NCBI RefSeq assembly: GCF_003071065.1
Contig: NZ_QCXX01000003.1
Location: 186,001-250,000 of the forward strand
From: Sphingobacterium athyrii
GTDB taxonomy: Bacteria > Bacteroidota > Bacteroidia > Sphingobacteriales > Sphingobacteriaceae
Direction: 5' to 3'
DNA length: 64,000 nucleotides
A program made the position numbers and the translations under genes. Positions 48,632 through 56,811 of this stretch are shown here, piece by piece. Position 1 is the stretch's first letter; each line of letters starts with the position of its first letter. Under the pieces are notes generated by a model. It saw only the letters and a program-made list of their open reading frames with translations. It did no database searches and was not told where the DNA came from.

Positions 48632-49564
48632 ATGAATAGAAAAAATATAACAACATTATGTACTGCAGTGCTTCTTGCGCTGAGTGGTTGCAATAATCCT
48701 TCGGAGGAACAAAAAAATATAACTGCTCTGGTTACGATGATGCATGAGCTTGGTCAAACAGAAGTTCCTTCAAGGCCTAAGAAGGTGTTTGTTTATGACA
48801 TGGGGACATTGGAGAGCCTTCAGGAATTGGGAATTCCGATCGCTGGTATTCCCAAGGATTTTGTGCCCCCACATCTCCTTAAATATAAGGATGACCTGGA
48901 GGTAGCAGATGTGGGTTCTATACTGCAGCCCGATCTCGAAAAGGTAAGTTCTTTGAATCCAGATCTTATTATTATATCTGCTCTACATGCAAATGATTAT
49001 AAACAGTTATCGTCCATTGCGCCAACTGTTTCTCTGGGAGTCGATAACAATAATTATAAACAGTCTGTTTTCAATAATCTGAATCAGATTGGTGAAATTT
49101 TTGATATAAAGGAGAAAACTGATCAGAAGATTAGTACGCTGGAAAAAGAGATTGAAAATGCAACAAAAATAATTACAGCTCAACAGAAGAAAATCATGAT
49201 TCTGCTTTATAATGCCGGCACTTATAGTGCTTTTGGTTCGAAATCGAGATATGGATTTGTTTTTACAGAACTGAAAAGTGAACCTGCAGATGAGAATAAA
49301 GAAACAGATATCCATGGAACTGTGGTTTCAAGTGAGTATATCAGTAAGGTAAATCCAGATGTCTTATATATAATCGATAGAAATGCCATTATGCCAAATT
49401 ATAAGTTTAATAAAAATGAAATAGAAAATGTACTTGTAAAGCAGACAAATGCGTACAAAAATAGGGATATCTATTATTTGGATCCCAATATTTGGTATTT
49501 GTCCGGAGGGGGTATTTTTTCGATGAAACATATGATCGACGATATTTTACAAGGTTATAAGTAG
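48632..49564 (+). CDS. Siderophore-binding lipoprotein of ABC importer
   Basis: The ATG at 48632 (MNRKNITTL) begins a lipoprotein signal with lipobox LSGC; an in-frame TTG 9 bases earlier is less likely. The mature part has the two-lobe class III binding fold. ETLESLQELGIPIAGIP-like positions appear as GTLESLQELGIPIAGI, followed by LNPDLIIIS. The best match by eye is the FatB/CeuE/YclQ group, which binds petrobactin or catecholate complexes. It probably sits on the periplasmic side of the inner membrane, though a lipoprotein on the outer membrane cannot be excluded. Confidence 0.9.
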   Translation: MNRKNITTLCTAVLLALSGCNNPSEEQKNITALVTMMHELGQTEVPSRPKKVFVYDMGTLESLQELGIPIAGIPKDFVPPHLLKYKDDLEVADVGSILQPDLEKVSSLNPDLIIISALHANDYKQLSSIAPTVSLGVDNNNYKQSVFNNLNQIGEIFDIKEKTDQKISTLEKEIENATKIITAQQKKIMILLYNAGTYSAFGSKSRYGFVFTELKSEPADENKETDIHGTVVSSEYISKVNPDVLYIIDRNAIMPNYKFNKNEIENVLVKQTNAYKNRDIYYLDPNIWYLSGGGIFSMKHMIDDILQGYK

Positions 49565-49572
49565 TGTACTAG

Positions 49573-49612
49573 AAAATCGCACCCTCGCTGGTACAGCTAA
49601 GTGCGGATTTTA
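49573..49612 (+). terminator. Terminator after the siderophore importer operon
   Basis: AAAATCGCAC and GTGCGgATTTT form a stem with one bulge and an inner CGCTG/CAGC helix, 9 bases past the stop. A short T-rich end follows. This probably ends the importer transcript. Confidence 0.55.
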
Positions 49613-49735
49613 TGCTGTGTCGAATGTGTGGGATAATAGTTGTTATTGAGCCCCCATCAGTCTGGCACTAAAGTATTTTTCAGAAATCTGAAAATTTCTT
49701 CCACGTAAATATAAAAATATATAAACATTGGAAAA

Positions 49736-49861
49736 GATAGTTTTGACGACATCATTCGTCGGTCCTTAGAAATCAGGAAAAAATACCAAGAGCTGGATTT
49801 AATAAATCAATCTCCTTCAGCGCTTCCTCATGAGATAGTAACTTGGCTTTTTTTGGATTAG
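49736..49861 (+). pseudogene. Possible remnant of a MazG-like protein
   Basis: A 41-codon open stretch (SFDDIIRRSLEIRKKYQEL followed by ALPHEIVTWLFLD) resembles the start of small MazG-like pyrophosphohydrolases, which have LEIRxxYxEL near the N-terminus. No start codon or downstream half is seen. It is a tentative remnant within the gap before the terpene synthase. Confidence 0.3.
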
Positions 49862-49961
49862 TTTTGTCCGTCTCCTTTCTGTCGAGCTGAAAGAAGGGGA
49901 GAAATGCGATGAAAACGGTGTCATAATAATTTGAACGTAAATTTTATTTAGGGCGATACTA

Positions 49962-49989
49962 TCACAAAATTATAAAAATAATTTTGTGA
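49962..49989 (+). promoter_or_regulatory. Hairpin plus T-run upstream of terpene synthase
   Basis: TCACAAAATTAT and ATAATTTTGTGA are perfect 12-bp arms around AAAA, followed by GGATTTTTTT. The element lies about 80 bases before the synthase ATG. It could be a terminator for upstream transcription or an attenuator in the leader. The arms TCACA and TGTGA also make it look like a protein site. Function is not known. Confidence 0.5.
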
Positions 49990-50067
49990 GGATTTTTTTA
50001 ATTAATAATTTGAATAATATGAAATTATTTTTATATTAAACCAACCAAAAAAACATATAAAATTATT

Positions 50068-51084
50068 ATGAAAACATCTTTAACAGACGAAGAGTTTTAT
50101 GCGGGCTTATTGCAATTGCCTAAACCTACATATCCTTTTACTAATTTTATTCATCCGGATTTCGAAAAGCTACGTCAGGAATATTATAATTGGATTGATA
50201 CAGAATATATCATTCATAGCAAAGAAGCCCGTGAAAAACATAAAAAGCATCATTTATGTGATATTGCTGCACGTGGCTGTCCTTTTCTACACGCTATTGA
50301 TGAATTGTTGCCTCTTGCGAATTATACGGCAAATGGGGCAATGATGGATGACTATTTTGATAAATGTTCCCATGAAAAAATGCATAGTGTAATGAATAGC
50401 GCTTATGCATTATTAACAGGGGATGATCCAAATGAGCCAAAAGAAAATGGAATATTACATTTATTTTGGGTGCTCAGACAAGATGCTCTTAAGGTTGAAT
50501 TTCCGAAACATTTATACAAAAGGTTTATAAGTTCAGTTAGGGATACTATTAAAGGTTTTGCGGAAGAAAAAATATATTACAGAACCAACTCAATTCCTCC
50601 GCTTGCAGTTTACCTGCTCAACAGAGAGGGCACAAGCGGAGTTTTACCATACTGTGATTATGCGGCAATGCAAAAAGATTATCGTCAGCTTCCTGATGAA
50701 ATCTTTGATCATCTTTATATTAAACGTTATCGAACACTTTGCTGTTTAATAATCGCCATTCATAATGATATTATTTCCTTGCCGAAAGAGCTTCACAGGG
50801 AAGGTGATACTTTAAATCTAGTCAAAGTATTAAAACAGGAATACGGAATATCAATTCATGAGGCTTACATGAAAGCTCTTGAACTTCATAATGATTATTT
50901 AAACGAATTTTTATTATTACAGAATCATTTGCCTCCATTTGACGGTTGGGACAATATGGTATTAGCATACATTCAGGATCTTGGCGTAATGATATCGGGG
51001 ATTTATGCCTGGCACACGCATGATACTTCCCGTTACGTTAACGGTGGTTATGTGGAAGGTGAATATACAAATGGTGGCGGATGA
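50068..51084 (+). CDS. Class I terpene synthase (terpene cyclase)
   Basis: This 338-residue protein carries the full bacterial class I terpene synthase motif set. The aspartate-rich motif DDYFD covers residues 94-98, a pyrophosphate-sensor Arg (R186 in NREGTSG) lies about 47 residues before the second motif, and the NSE triad is NDIISLPKE (233-241). An RY pair (R322-Y323) is near the end. These residues bind three magnesium ions and the diphosphate of a prenyl substrate, typically farnesyl or geranyl diphosphate. The product cannot be predicted. The region is very AT-rich upstream. No prenyltransferase, P450 or other terpene gene lies in the window, so it stands alone. Confidence 0.88.
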   Translation: MKTSLTDEEFYAGLLQLPKPTYPFTNFIHPDFEKLRQEYYNWIDTEYIIHSKEAREKHKKHHLCDIAARGCPFLHAIDELLPLANYTANGAMMDDYFDKCSHEKMHSVMNSAYALLTGDDPNEPKENGILHLFWVLRQDALKVEFPKHLYKRFISSVRDTIKGFAEEKIYYRTNSIPPLAVYLLNREGTSGVLPYCDYAAMQKDYRQLPDEIFDHLYIKRYRTLCCLIIAIHNDIISLPKELHREGDTLNLVKVLKQEYGISIHEAYMKALELHNDYLNEFLLLQNHLPPFDGWDNMVLAYIQDLGVMISGIYAWHTHDTSRYVNGGYVEGEYTNGGG

Positions 51085-51182
51085 TCTTCACAATCCTCCA
51101 GGAACAGATTACTGCCATGATTTTGGCTTTATTAGCCAATTACAATGAATTGGTTCTAGTATTTTTTATCAAATAACGTTTT

Positions 51183-51413
51183 TATGAACATACCTCTCAG
51201 ACGGCAGGAGTGGACGGCAATATAATTTTGATTCCACTTCCATTGCGCTTCTCGACCGCATTTTCAGGAATAGGAGTTTATTATCCTGATAAAAGGGAAA
51301 CGCAACGAATAGATATTGTCCCCGATAAGATGATATATCCCACAATCGATGGAACCTGAAAGCATCAAGATGAGGCACTACAGGCAGGTATTGATTTGAT
51401 ATTTAAGAGATAA
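51183..51413 (+). pseudogene. C-terminal remnant of an S41 family (tail-specific) peptidase
   Basis: The frame reads TSQTAGVDGNI, then LRFSTAFSGIGVYYPDKRET and IVPDKMIYPTIDGT, then a TGA, and resumes with DEALQAGIDLIF. These lines match the final part of S41 peptidases of the Bacteroidota type (TAGADGNI...AFSGIGVYYPD). The N-terminal PDZ and most of the protease domain are missing and the frame has a stop, so it is a degenerate 3-prime fragment. It lies 99 bases after the terpene synthase gene. Confidence 0.65.
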
Positions 51414-51534
51414 GTCTTTTATCAGTTTTTTGGATTGATATTATAATGTGTATGGTTCTCCCTAATTTCTTGGTAAGCAATTTTATGGTTGGTCTAGATA
51501 CCCCCAAAGTCAGCTTGTTGACCTATCTTTATTG

Positions 51535-51560
51535 TATATTTGTAGTATACTTAAGTACTA
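51535..51560 (+). promoter_or_regulatory. Promoter of AraC gene with overlapping dyad
   Basis: TATATTTG (51535-51542) fits the -7 consensus, with TTG about 17 bases upstream (51515-51517). The sequence TAGTA...TACTA at 51543-51560 forms an inverted repeat just downstream, over the expected start. This fits an autoregulated AraC gene; it is inferred. Confidence 0.45.
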
Positions 51561-51587
51561 AATGGTTAAGATAACGATTACCTATCC

Positions 51588-52484
51588 ATGGATATCTATA
51601 CTATAAATAATATTGTGCTATATCGTAAATTAGATTGGACCTTGTCAGATGATTTCTTCTATCTAACACACATACCTACAGCCTTCGAGCCCTTTACGAT
51701 ACATCCGAACTACTATTCATTTGGCATCATCCACCAGGGTTCGATGAAGATCGAGATAGATAGCCAACAGTACAACATCGTTCCGGGGTCGTTTCTGATC
51801 TATCGTCCCGAACAAACCCTGAAAATAGTAGAAATAGAAGTAGAAACAGAGGGGGCATTTATACTGTTTACCAGGCGATTCATTCAAAATTTTCAGCCTT
51901 CTTTTGATGCATTTTTTACCAAAACCTTTTTACACAAAAATTTCGATTCTCATTTTATGATCGATAAAAACGATCATGATCAGTTGTCTACCATGTTTGG
52001 CAAGATCTTCGATGTGCTGTCTTCAATATATACCGACCGTTGGGAGATATCTGCCAGAAGTGTTATCTATGCTTTGATTAATGAAACCGATCTCATTCTA
52101 AAAAAGTATAAAAATTTTCTAAATCCCACTTCCAAAAAAGAAAGTTTAGTCATAAATAAGTTTAAACTCCTTGCGAAAGAAAATTTTTCAAATCGACTTC
52201 CAATCACATTTTATGTTGACAAGCTTAATTTAAGTGCGAGTCAATTGTATAAAATTTTTAAAAGAAAGGGACATATATCCCCATCTTCGTACCTTAATGA
52301 ACTGTTGCTTCAGGAAGCAAAATTCCTTCTTTCCGATTCCGAGAATAATATTGGTGAAATAGCCGATAAATTGTCTTTTAGCGACATACATACGTTCAGC
52401 ACATATTTTAAGAAGCAGACAGGCCTTTCTCCATCAGCATTTCGTTCTAGAGAATTCGATCGTACACAAAAAGACAAAAAATAA
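51588..52484 (+). CDS. AraC family transcriptional regulator
   Basis: The 298-residue protein has an N-terminal AraC-binding (cupin) domain (residues 30-100, with HPNYYSFGIIHQGSMKIEI). The C-terminal double helix-turn-helix has LNLSASQLYKIFKRKGHISP and IGEIADKLSFSDIHTFSTYFKKQTG. An SDR gene follows 72 bases downstream on the same strand and is the likely target. This regulator is of a different subgroup from those at 23614 and 54855. Confidence 0.9.
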   Translation: MDIYTINNIVLYRKLDWTLSDDFFYLTHIPTAFEPFTIHPNYYSFGIIHQGSMKIEIDSQQYNIVPGSFLIYRPEQTLKIVEIEVETEGAFILFTRRFIQNFQPSFDAFFTKTFLHKNFDSHFMIDKNDHDQLSTMFGKIFDVLSSIYTDRWEISARSVIYALINETDLILKKYKNFLNPTSKKESLVINKFKLLAKENFSNRLPITFYVDKLNLSASQLYKIFKRKGHISPSSYLNELLLQEAKFLLSDSENNIGEIADKLSFSDIHTFSTYFKKQTGLSPSAFRSREFDRTQKDKK

Positions 52485-52556
52485 GTAGGTTTGAACAAAC
52501 ATTTTACAGCTGCGACTATCTAACTTTAATTATTAAATTGAAAAACAAAGATAGAT

Positions 52557-53303
52557 ATGAGCAGACTAAAAGGAAAAATTGCCATTATTACTGGTGCTTC
52601 TCAAGGTATGGGAGAGTCCCACGCTAGGGAATTTATAAGAGAAGGAGCCAAGGTCGTGTTGACAGATCTTAATGAACAACGTGGTGTAGCGATTGCAGAG
52701 GAATTAGGAGAAAATGCAATATTCATTAAACAGGATGTCACCAAAATTGAAGATTGGGAAAAAGTTGTTGCCGAAACGGAAGCTAAATTTGGACATGTGA
52801 ATGTTCTTGTCAACAATGCGGGTATCCTAGGGCCTATCAAAACAGTCACCGAAATATCCGTAGAAGACTATTTAAAAGTAATAGAAATTAATCAAAACAG
52901 CGTTTTCTGCGGAATGAAATATACGATTCCTTCAATGTTGAAAGCGGGCATTGGTTCAATTGTAAATATTTCATCTGTTGCCGGAATAGTGGCGATTCCC
53001 GGGTACCCAAGTCTCGCGTATATGGGCAGTAAGTTCGCTGTACGGGGACTGACCAAAGCTGCTGCTGTAGAGTATGGGAAGAGCAATATCAGGGCAAACT
53101 CTGTACACCCCGGCTATATCAAGACTCCGATGATGGTCGAGGCGACTGATGAAGATGGAGGCGGTGCTGGAAATGTTACGCCTTTGGGTAGAATGGCGGA
53201 TGCCAAAGAGGTTAGTGATCTTGTCATATTTCTAGCTTCCGATGAGTCTTCTTTTCTTACAGGTACAGAGCAGGTTATAGACGGTGGTATGAGTATTCAA
53301 TAA
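52557..53303 (+). CDS. Short-chain dehydrogenase/reductase (SDR)
   Basis: The 248-residue SDR has TGASQGMG (residues 12-19), NNAGILG, catalytic Ser in NISSVAGI, YMGSK and the FLTGTEQVIDGG end. It resembles glucose/hydroxysteroid dehydrogenase-like SDRs. The substrate is not known. It follows the AraC gene at 51588 and is likely controlled by it. A terminator-like hairpin lies 58 bases past its stop. Confidence 0.92.
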   Translation: MSRLKGKIAIITGASQGMGESHAREFIREGAKVVLTDLNEQRGVAIAEELGENAIFIKQDVTKIEDWEKVVAETEAKFGHVNVLVNNAGILGPIKTVTEISVEDYLKVIEINQNSVFCGMKYTIPSMLKAGIGSIVNISSVAGIVAIPGYPSLAYMGSKFAVRGLTKAAAVEYGKSNIRANSVHPGYIKTPMMVEATDEDGGGAGNVTPLGRMADAKEVSDLVIFLASDESSFLTGTEQVIDGGMSIQ

Positions 53304-53361
53304 AAAGCATGTTAAGTATTTACAAAGCCAGATAGGGTAATAAAGCTTTGGTTGAACAGGA

Positions 53362-53398
53362 AAAAAGGGTGGGTGGCATATCGTATCTGCCCTTTTTA
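53362..53398 (+). terminator. Terminator after SDR gene
   Basis: AAAAAGGG and CCCTTTTT form an 8-bp stem, with a possible GGCA/TGCC inner alternative, and end in a T-run. It should stop transcription from the AraC-SDR unit. Confidence 0.55.
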
Positions 53399-53904
53399 CC
53401 GTTAAGCCCAACATATAGTATAAAAGTACTAGATGTCCGAGTCGTTGTAAGGATAAGTTTTCACAGTCTTACACCAAACCATGTACTCGAGGGCGGGGTG
53501 TTGACAAGACCCCATAGAGAATGCAATCCTTCCACAAATAACAAAAAAGGGAGAAGAATTGCTAAAAGTTGTAGACGATCTTTATAAATGGGAACTCAAG
53601 TATCAATTGACCTTCAAAAAGCTCTCGATTTGAGCCAAACTTTCGGGGTCTAGTAGACCAAAAATATATCGTTCGTAAATTTCAAGACTCTCCATGACTG
53701 CCCCATTTCCCTAGGATTACCTGAATTTTGCTTTACAAAATTGAAATCATCTATTACGGATAAGGTCGAGCCATCACATCATAGTTGGTTGGAATAACCG
53801 GGAAACTGACGCAAAAAAATATTTCTGACTACAACATAGCCACTTTTGGCTACACTTATCAGCCCTTCAGGCCTGAACTTTGTTATCATAAATAATTATT
53901 CGAC
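53399..53904. other. Intergenic stretch with possible remnants and an AraC-type site
   Basis: No intact gene is seen. On the minus strand, 53603-53695 reads a 30-codon frame (MESLEIYERYIFGLLDPESL at its start) similar to the N-terminus of anti-sigma or zinc-finger-type membrane regulators, then stops; it is probably a remnant. TAGCCACTTTTGGCTACA at 53837-53854 is a dyad related to the element upstream of the SDR at 22779 and may be the regulator site for the next gene. Confidence 0.45.
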
Positions 53905-54807
53905 ATGAAAGTATTTGTAACAGGCGCTACAGGATTCGTAGGAACAGCTGTAGTTCAGGAATTATTAGAAGCCGGTCACGAGGTTCTGGGACTGGCAAGA
54001 TCAGAAGAATCTGTAAAGAAATTAATTGACGCGGGAGCAGAGCCCCACCATGGTGACTTGACAGATTTTGAAAGTTTAAAGTCTGGAGCCAGACTTTCCG
54101 ACGCTGTTATCCATTTGGGCTTTGTGCACGATTTTGGCCGTTTTCAGGAAATGTGTATTTTAGACGGTGAAGTGATCGGAGCTATTGGAGATGCTCTGAT
54201 TGGAACTGAAAAGCCCTTTCTTATCACTTCGGGTACTGCGTTGTTTTCAAAAAATGGAATTACCACGGAGAAAGACCGACTCGTAAATCACCCACATCCA
54301 AGGATTGCTACCGAAAATGCGGCGGACGATCAGGTTGCAAAAGGTGTAAATGTTGCCGTCATCAGATTATCTCCTTCTGTGCATGGTGAGGACGATAAAA
54401 TAGGTTTTGTTCCACTGTTCATTAGAATAGCAAAGGAAAGAGGTGTTTCAGCCATCATTGACGACGGGAATAATCACTGGCCAGCTGTGCATCGCTTGGA
54501 CGCTGCGAGGCTTTACCGCTTGGCTCTGGAAAAACCTTTTGAAAATGGAACCAGATATCACGCAGTAGCCGAAGAGGGGATTCAGCTTAAAAAGGTGGCT
54601 GCTGAAATTGCCGAACGTCTGCGTATACCTTTGGTTTCTTTGAATCCCGAAGAAGCTGAACAGCATTTCTCCTGGTTTACACATTTTGCAAAGCTGGACA
54701 ATCAAAGCTCTAGCGCTTGGACCAGGAAAGCGCTGGATTGGAACCCGGTTCATCCAACTTTACTGGAAGATTTAAAAGGTCCGTATTACTTTTCTGAGCA
54801 TCAATAA
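53905..54807 (+). CDS. NAD(P)-dependent epimerase/reductase-like (extended SDR)
   Basis: The 300-residue protein opens with TGATGFVGTAV, the glycine-rich cofactor motif of atypical/extended SDRs. It has the acidic loop and VHRLDAARLYRLALE near residue 195, which fits the family of NAD-dependent epimerase-like reductases. The catalytic YxxxK of classical SDRs is not obvious, as expected for this subgroup. The substrate is unknown. An AraC regulator follows by 47 bases on the same strand, repeating the arrangement at 22779-24525. Confidence 0.88.
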   Translation: MKVFVTGATGFVGTAVVQELLEAGHEVLGLARSEESVKKLIDAGAEPHHGDLTDFESLKSGARLSDAVIHLGFVHDFGRFQEMCILDGEVIGAIGDALIGTEKPFLITSGTALFSKNGITTEKDRLVNHPHPRIATENAADDQVAKGVNVAVIRLSPSVHGEDDKIGFVPLFIRIAKERGVSAIIDDGNNHWPAVHRLDAARLYRLALEKPFENGTRYHAVAEEGIQLKKVAAEIAERLRIPLVSLNPEEAEQHFSWFTHFAKLDNQSSSAWTRKALDWNPVHPTLLEDLKGPYYFSEHQ

Positions 54808-54854
54808 TTTGTATTTTTGTACTTGTGCATTTTAAATAAAAAATCTGTAAAATA

Positions 54855-55772
54855 ATGTCCAATACTACACTGATAAGACTAAAGTCCATTTCCGAATTTC
54901 ATAAACTTCGGGGTCTGCCGGCACCAAAGCATCCACTGATCAGCGTGATCAATTATGAAGATATGACCGAGCAAGCCAAGGTCGGAAAACAGAGCTTGCT
55001 ATTCGATTTTTATATGATTTCGGTCAAACGGGATATGGACCACAAGTACAGGTATGGACAAAAAGATTATGATTTTGACGAGGGTGTGATGTTCTGCATG
55101 GCACCGCATCAGGTGTTAAGTATAATACGCGAAGAACACGGAAAGAATCCTTCCGGATGGATGCTGATGATCCATCCGGACTTTCTCTGGAATACGCCAC
55201 TTTCTATTTCGATCAAAAGATATGATTTTTTTGATTATTCGGTTAATGAAGCACTGTTCCTATCAGAAGACGAGGAGCTAAAAATGGAACAGATCATCGA
55301 AAACATCAAGCAGGAATATCAGAGCAATATAGACCAATTCAGCCAAGACATCATCATCTCGCAATTGGAGACCATGTTTAATTATTCCCAGCGTTTTTAT
55401 CAGCGACAGTTTATCACACGGAAGAAAGCCAGTCATCAGTTTTTGGAAAAGCTAGACATCTTTCTTAACAAATATTTTGAAGGAGAATATATCATTCAGA
55501 ATGGATTGCCTACGGTACAGCTGCTATCTGAGAAACTAAATATGTCAACACAATATATGCGGGGCCTTCTCAAATCGCTGACAGGACAAACTACACAACA
55601 GATAATCCACGAGAAAGTGATCGAAAAAGCAAAAGAGAGACTTTCCACAACTGAGCTTACCATAAGTGAGATAGCTTATGAGCTGGGCTTTGAACATTCA
55701 CAATCATTCAATAAACTGTTCAAAGCCAAGACCAATATTTCACCTATGGAATTTCGCAAATCTTTTAATTGA
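54855..55772 (+). CDS. AraC family transcriptional regulator, paralogue of the 23614 gene
   Basis: This 305-residue protein is a clear relative of the regulator at 23614-24525: both share the KSISEF/NSISEY opening, the YGQKDYDFDEG/YGQRYYDFNKG block, QFITRK, SLTGQ and the LGFEHSQSFNKLFK/LGFEYPQSFNKLFK helix. The N-terminal cupin half senses an unknown ligand. It lies downstream of an oxidoreductase gene as its paralogue does, so the pair probably moved or duplicated as a unit. Confidence 0.92.
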   Translation: MSNTTLIRLKSISEFHKLRGLPAPKHPLISVINYEDMTEQAKVGKQSLLFDFYMISVKRDMDHKYRYGQKDYDFDEGVMFCMAPHQVLSIIREEHGKNPSGWMLMIHPDFLWNTPLSISIKRYDFFDYSVNEALFLSEDEELKMEQIIENIKQEYQSNIDQFSQDIIISQLETMFNYSQRFYQRQFITRKKASHQFLEKLDIFLNKYFEGEYIIQNGLPTVQLLSEKLNMSTQYMRGLLKSLTGQTTQQIIHEKVIEKAKERLSTTELTISEIAYELGFEHSQSFNKLFKAKTNISPMEFRKSFN

Positions 55773-55936
55773 TAGTAACAAGGCTTAAAGAGTCGTGGCT
55801 TAAGCTGCGCTCAAAGGGCATATTAACACAGGACGGTCTATTTATTGAACTCTCTGCATGGACGGGATGATATATATCTAACCAAAAAGGCGGCTAATTT
55901 TTACAACCATTTGGTGACTTTCTTTTCAGAAGCACC

Positions 55937-55984
55937 AAATGGAATGCCATGAGAAATTAAACTATTTCTCATGGCATTCCATTT
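55937..55984. terminator. Perfect 21-bp hairpin at a convergent gene end
   Basis: AAATGGAATGCCATGAGAAAT and its exact reverse complement flank the loop TAAACT. The minus-strand AraC gene stops inside the right arm (stop 55969-55971), so its last codons are part of the hairpin. On the plus side TATTTTT follows, which would end the transcript of the 54855 gene. It serves both converging genes. Confidence 0.75.
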
Positions 55985-56811
55985 CTATTTTTGATCGGCT
56001 TGCTACCACCTACAGTCGGCGCTTTTCCAAATTTCTTCTTAAAGGCATTAGAAAAATGGGACAGGCTCTCGAACCCAAGATCGAGATAGATAGCTGATGG
56101 CTTTTTGTTCTTTCTTTCAATTAAATGCCATGCCTCATTCAACCTTTTATCTTGCAGCCACTTACGTGGCGGCATGCCGAAGGTCTTCTGAAAGTCCCTT
56201 TTATACCCTGAAAGGCTCCTCCCAGTGAGTTGTGCAAACTTTTCAACAGGGACATTAAAATAAAAATTGCTCAGCATAAATTTTTCCAGATCTATTTTAT
56301 AAGGCTCCGAGAAATCGAACAAAAAGTCACAAAGCGCTGGAACAGCTAACAGCATCAATTTAATTCCTTCTTTCACCTTTAAAAGTCCCATTTCGTCAGT
56401 CATTTCATCACCAGAGCTTCGGGCATAGGGAATGATCGACTGAAAATAGCCGGTGAGAAATGCATTATTGGGGAGGCATATGTTCGGAGGTCCGGTGTAT
56501 TTACCCTGAGCTTCCATTTTTTCCTCCAACGCGATCCGGCGCATCAAATCTTCCTGCAGCGATATGACGATAGTTTCATAATGACCACTTGGTCCAGGTG
56601 TTTTAGTTAACGTTCCCAGCTGATTTTTCTGGATTAGCAATACTTCTCCGGCAGATATGTTTACATTCTGCTCTGAGGTTTCGAGAACCATCTGACCTGA
56701 GACCTGCAATACCAGGGTGTGATGATTCCAGACGCATGCTTTCTCTTTCCGTTCTGAAGAAAGGTAGGAGTAGAATATCACGCCGGGAAGAATTTCTGCT
56801 GGACTTTCCAT
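55969..56811 (-). CDS. AraC family transcriptional regulator (ExsA-like), paralogue of the 34551 gene
   Basis: The 280-residue protein shares FAQLTGRSLSGYKRDFQKTFG and YLDLGFESLSHFSNAFKKKFG with the regulator at 34551-35375. The N-terminal half is a cupin-like sensor. It begins directly after the aldo/keto reductase stop (no gap), so both form one transcript. It probably regulates that reductase. Its 3-prime end lies in a hairpin shared with the convergent gene. Confidence 0.92.
   Translation of the reverse strand: MESPAEILPGVIFYSYLSSERKEKACVWNHHTLVLQVSGQMVLETSEQNVNISAGEVLLIQKNQLGTLTKTPGPSGHYETIVISLQEDLMRRIALEEKMEAQGKYTGPPNICLPNNAFLTGYFQSIIPYARSSGDEMTDEMGLLKVKEGIKLMLLAVPALCDFLFDFSEPYKIDLEKFMLSNFYFNVPVEKFAQLTGRSLSGYKRDFQKTFGMPPRKWLQDKRLNEAWHLIERKNKKPSAIYLDLGFESLSHFSNAFKKKFGKAPTVGGSKPIKNRNGMP

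Noticed and set aside
48632..51084. Terpene synthase as part of the siderophore locus
   Set aside because: A terminator and a 500-base gap with a remnant and a hairpin separate them, and no known siderophore pathway here uses a terpene cyclase.
53348..53587. Plus-strand 79-codon frame after the SDR gene
   Set aside because: It overlaps the SDR terminator and its product has low-complexity, non-protein-like composition.
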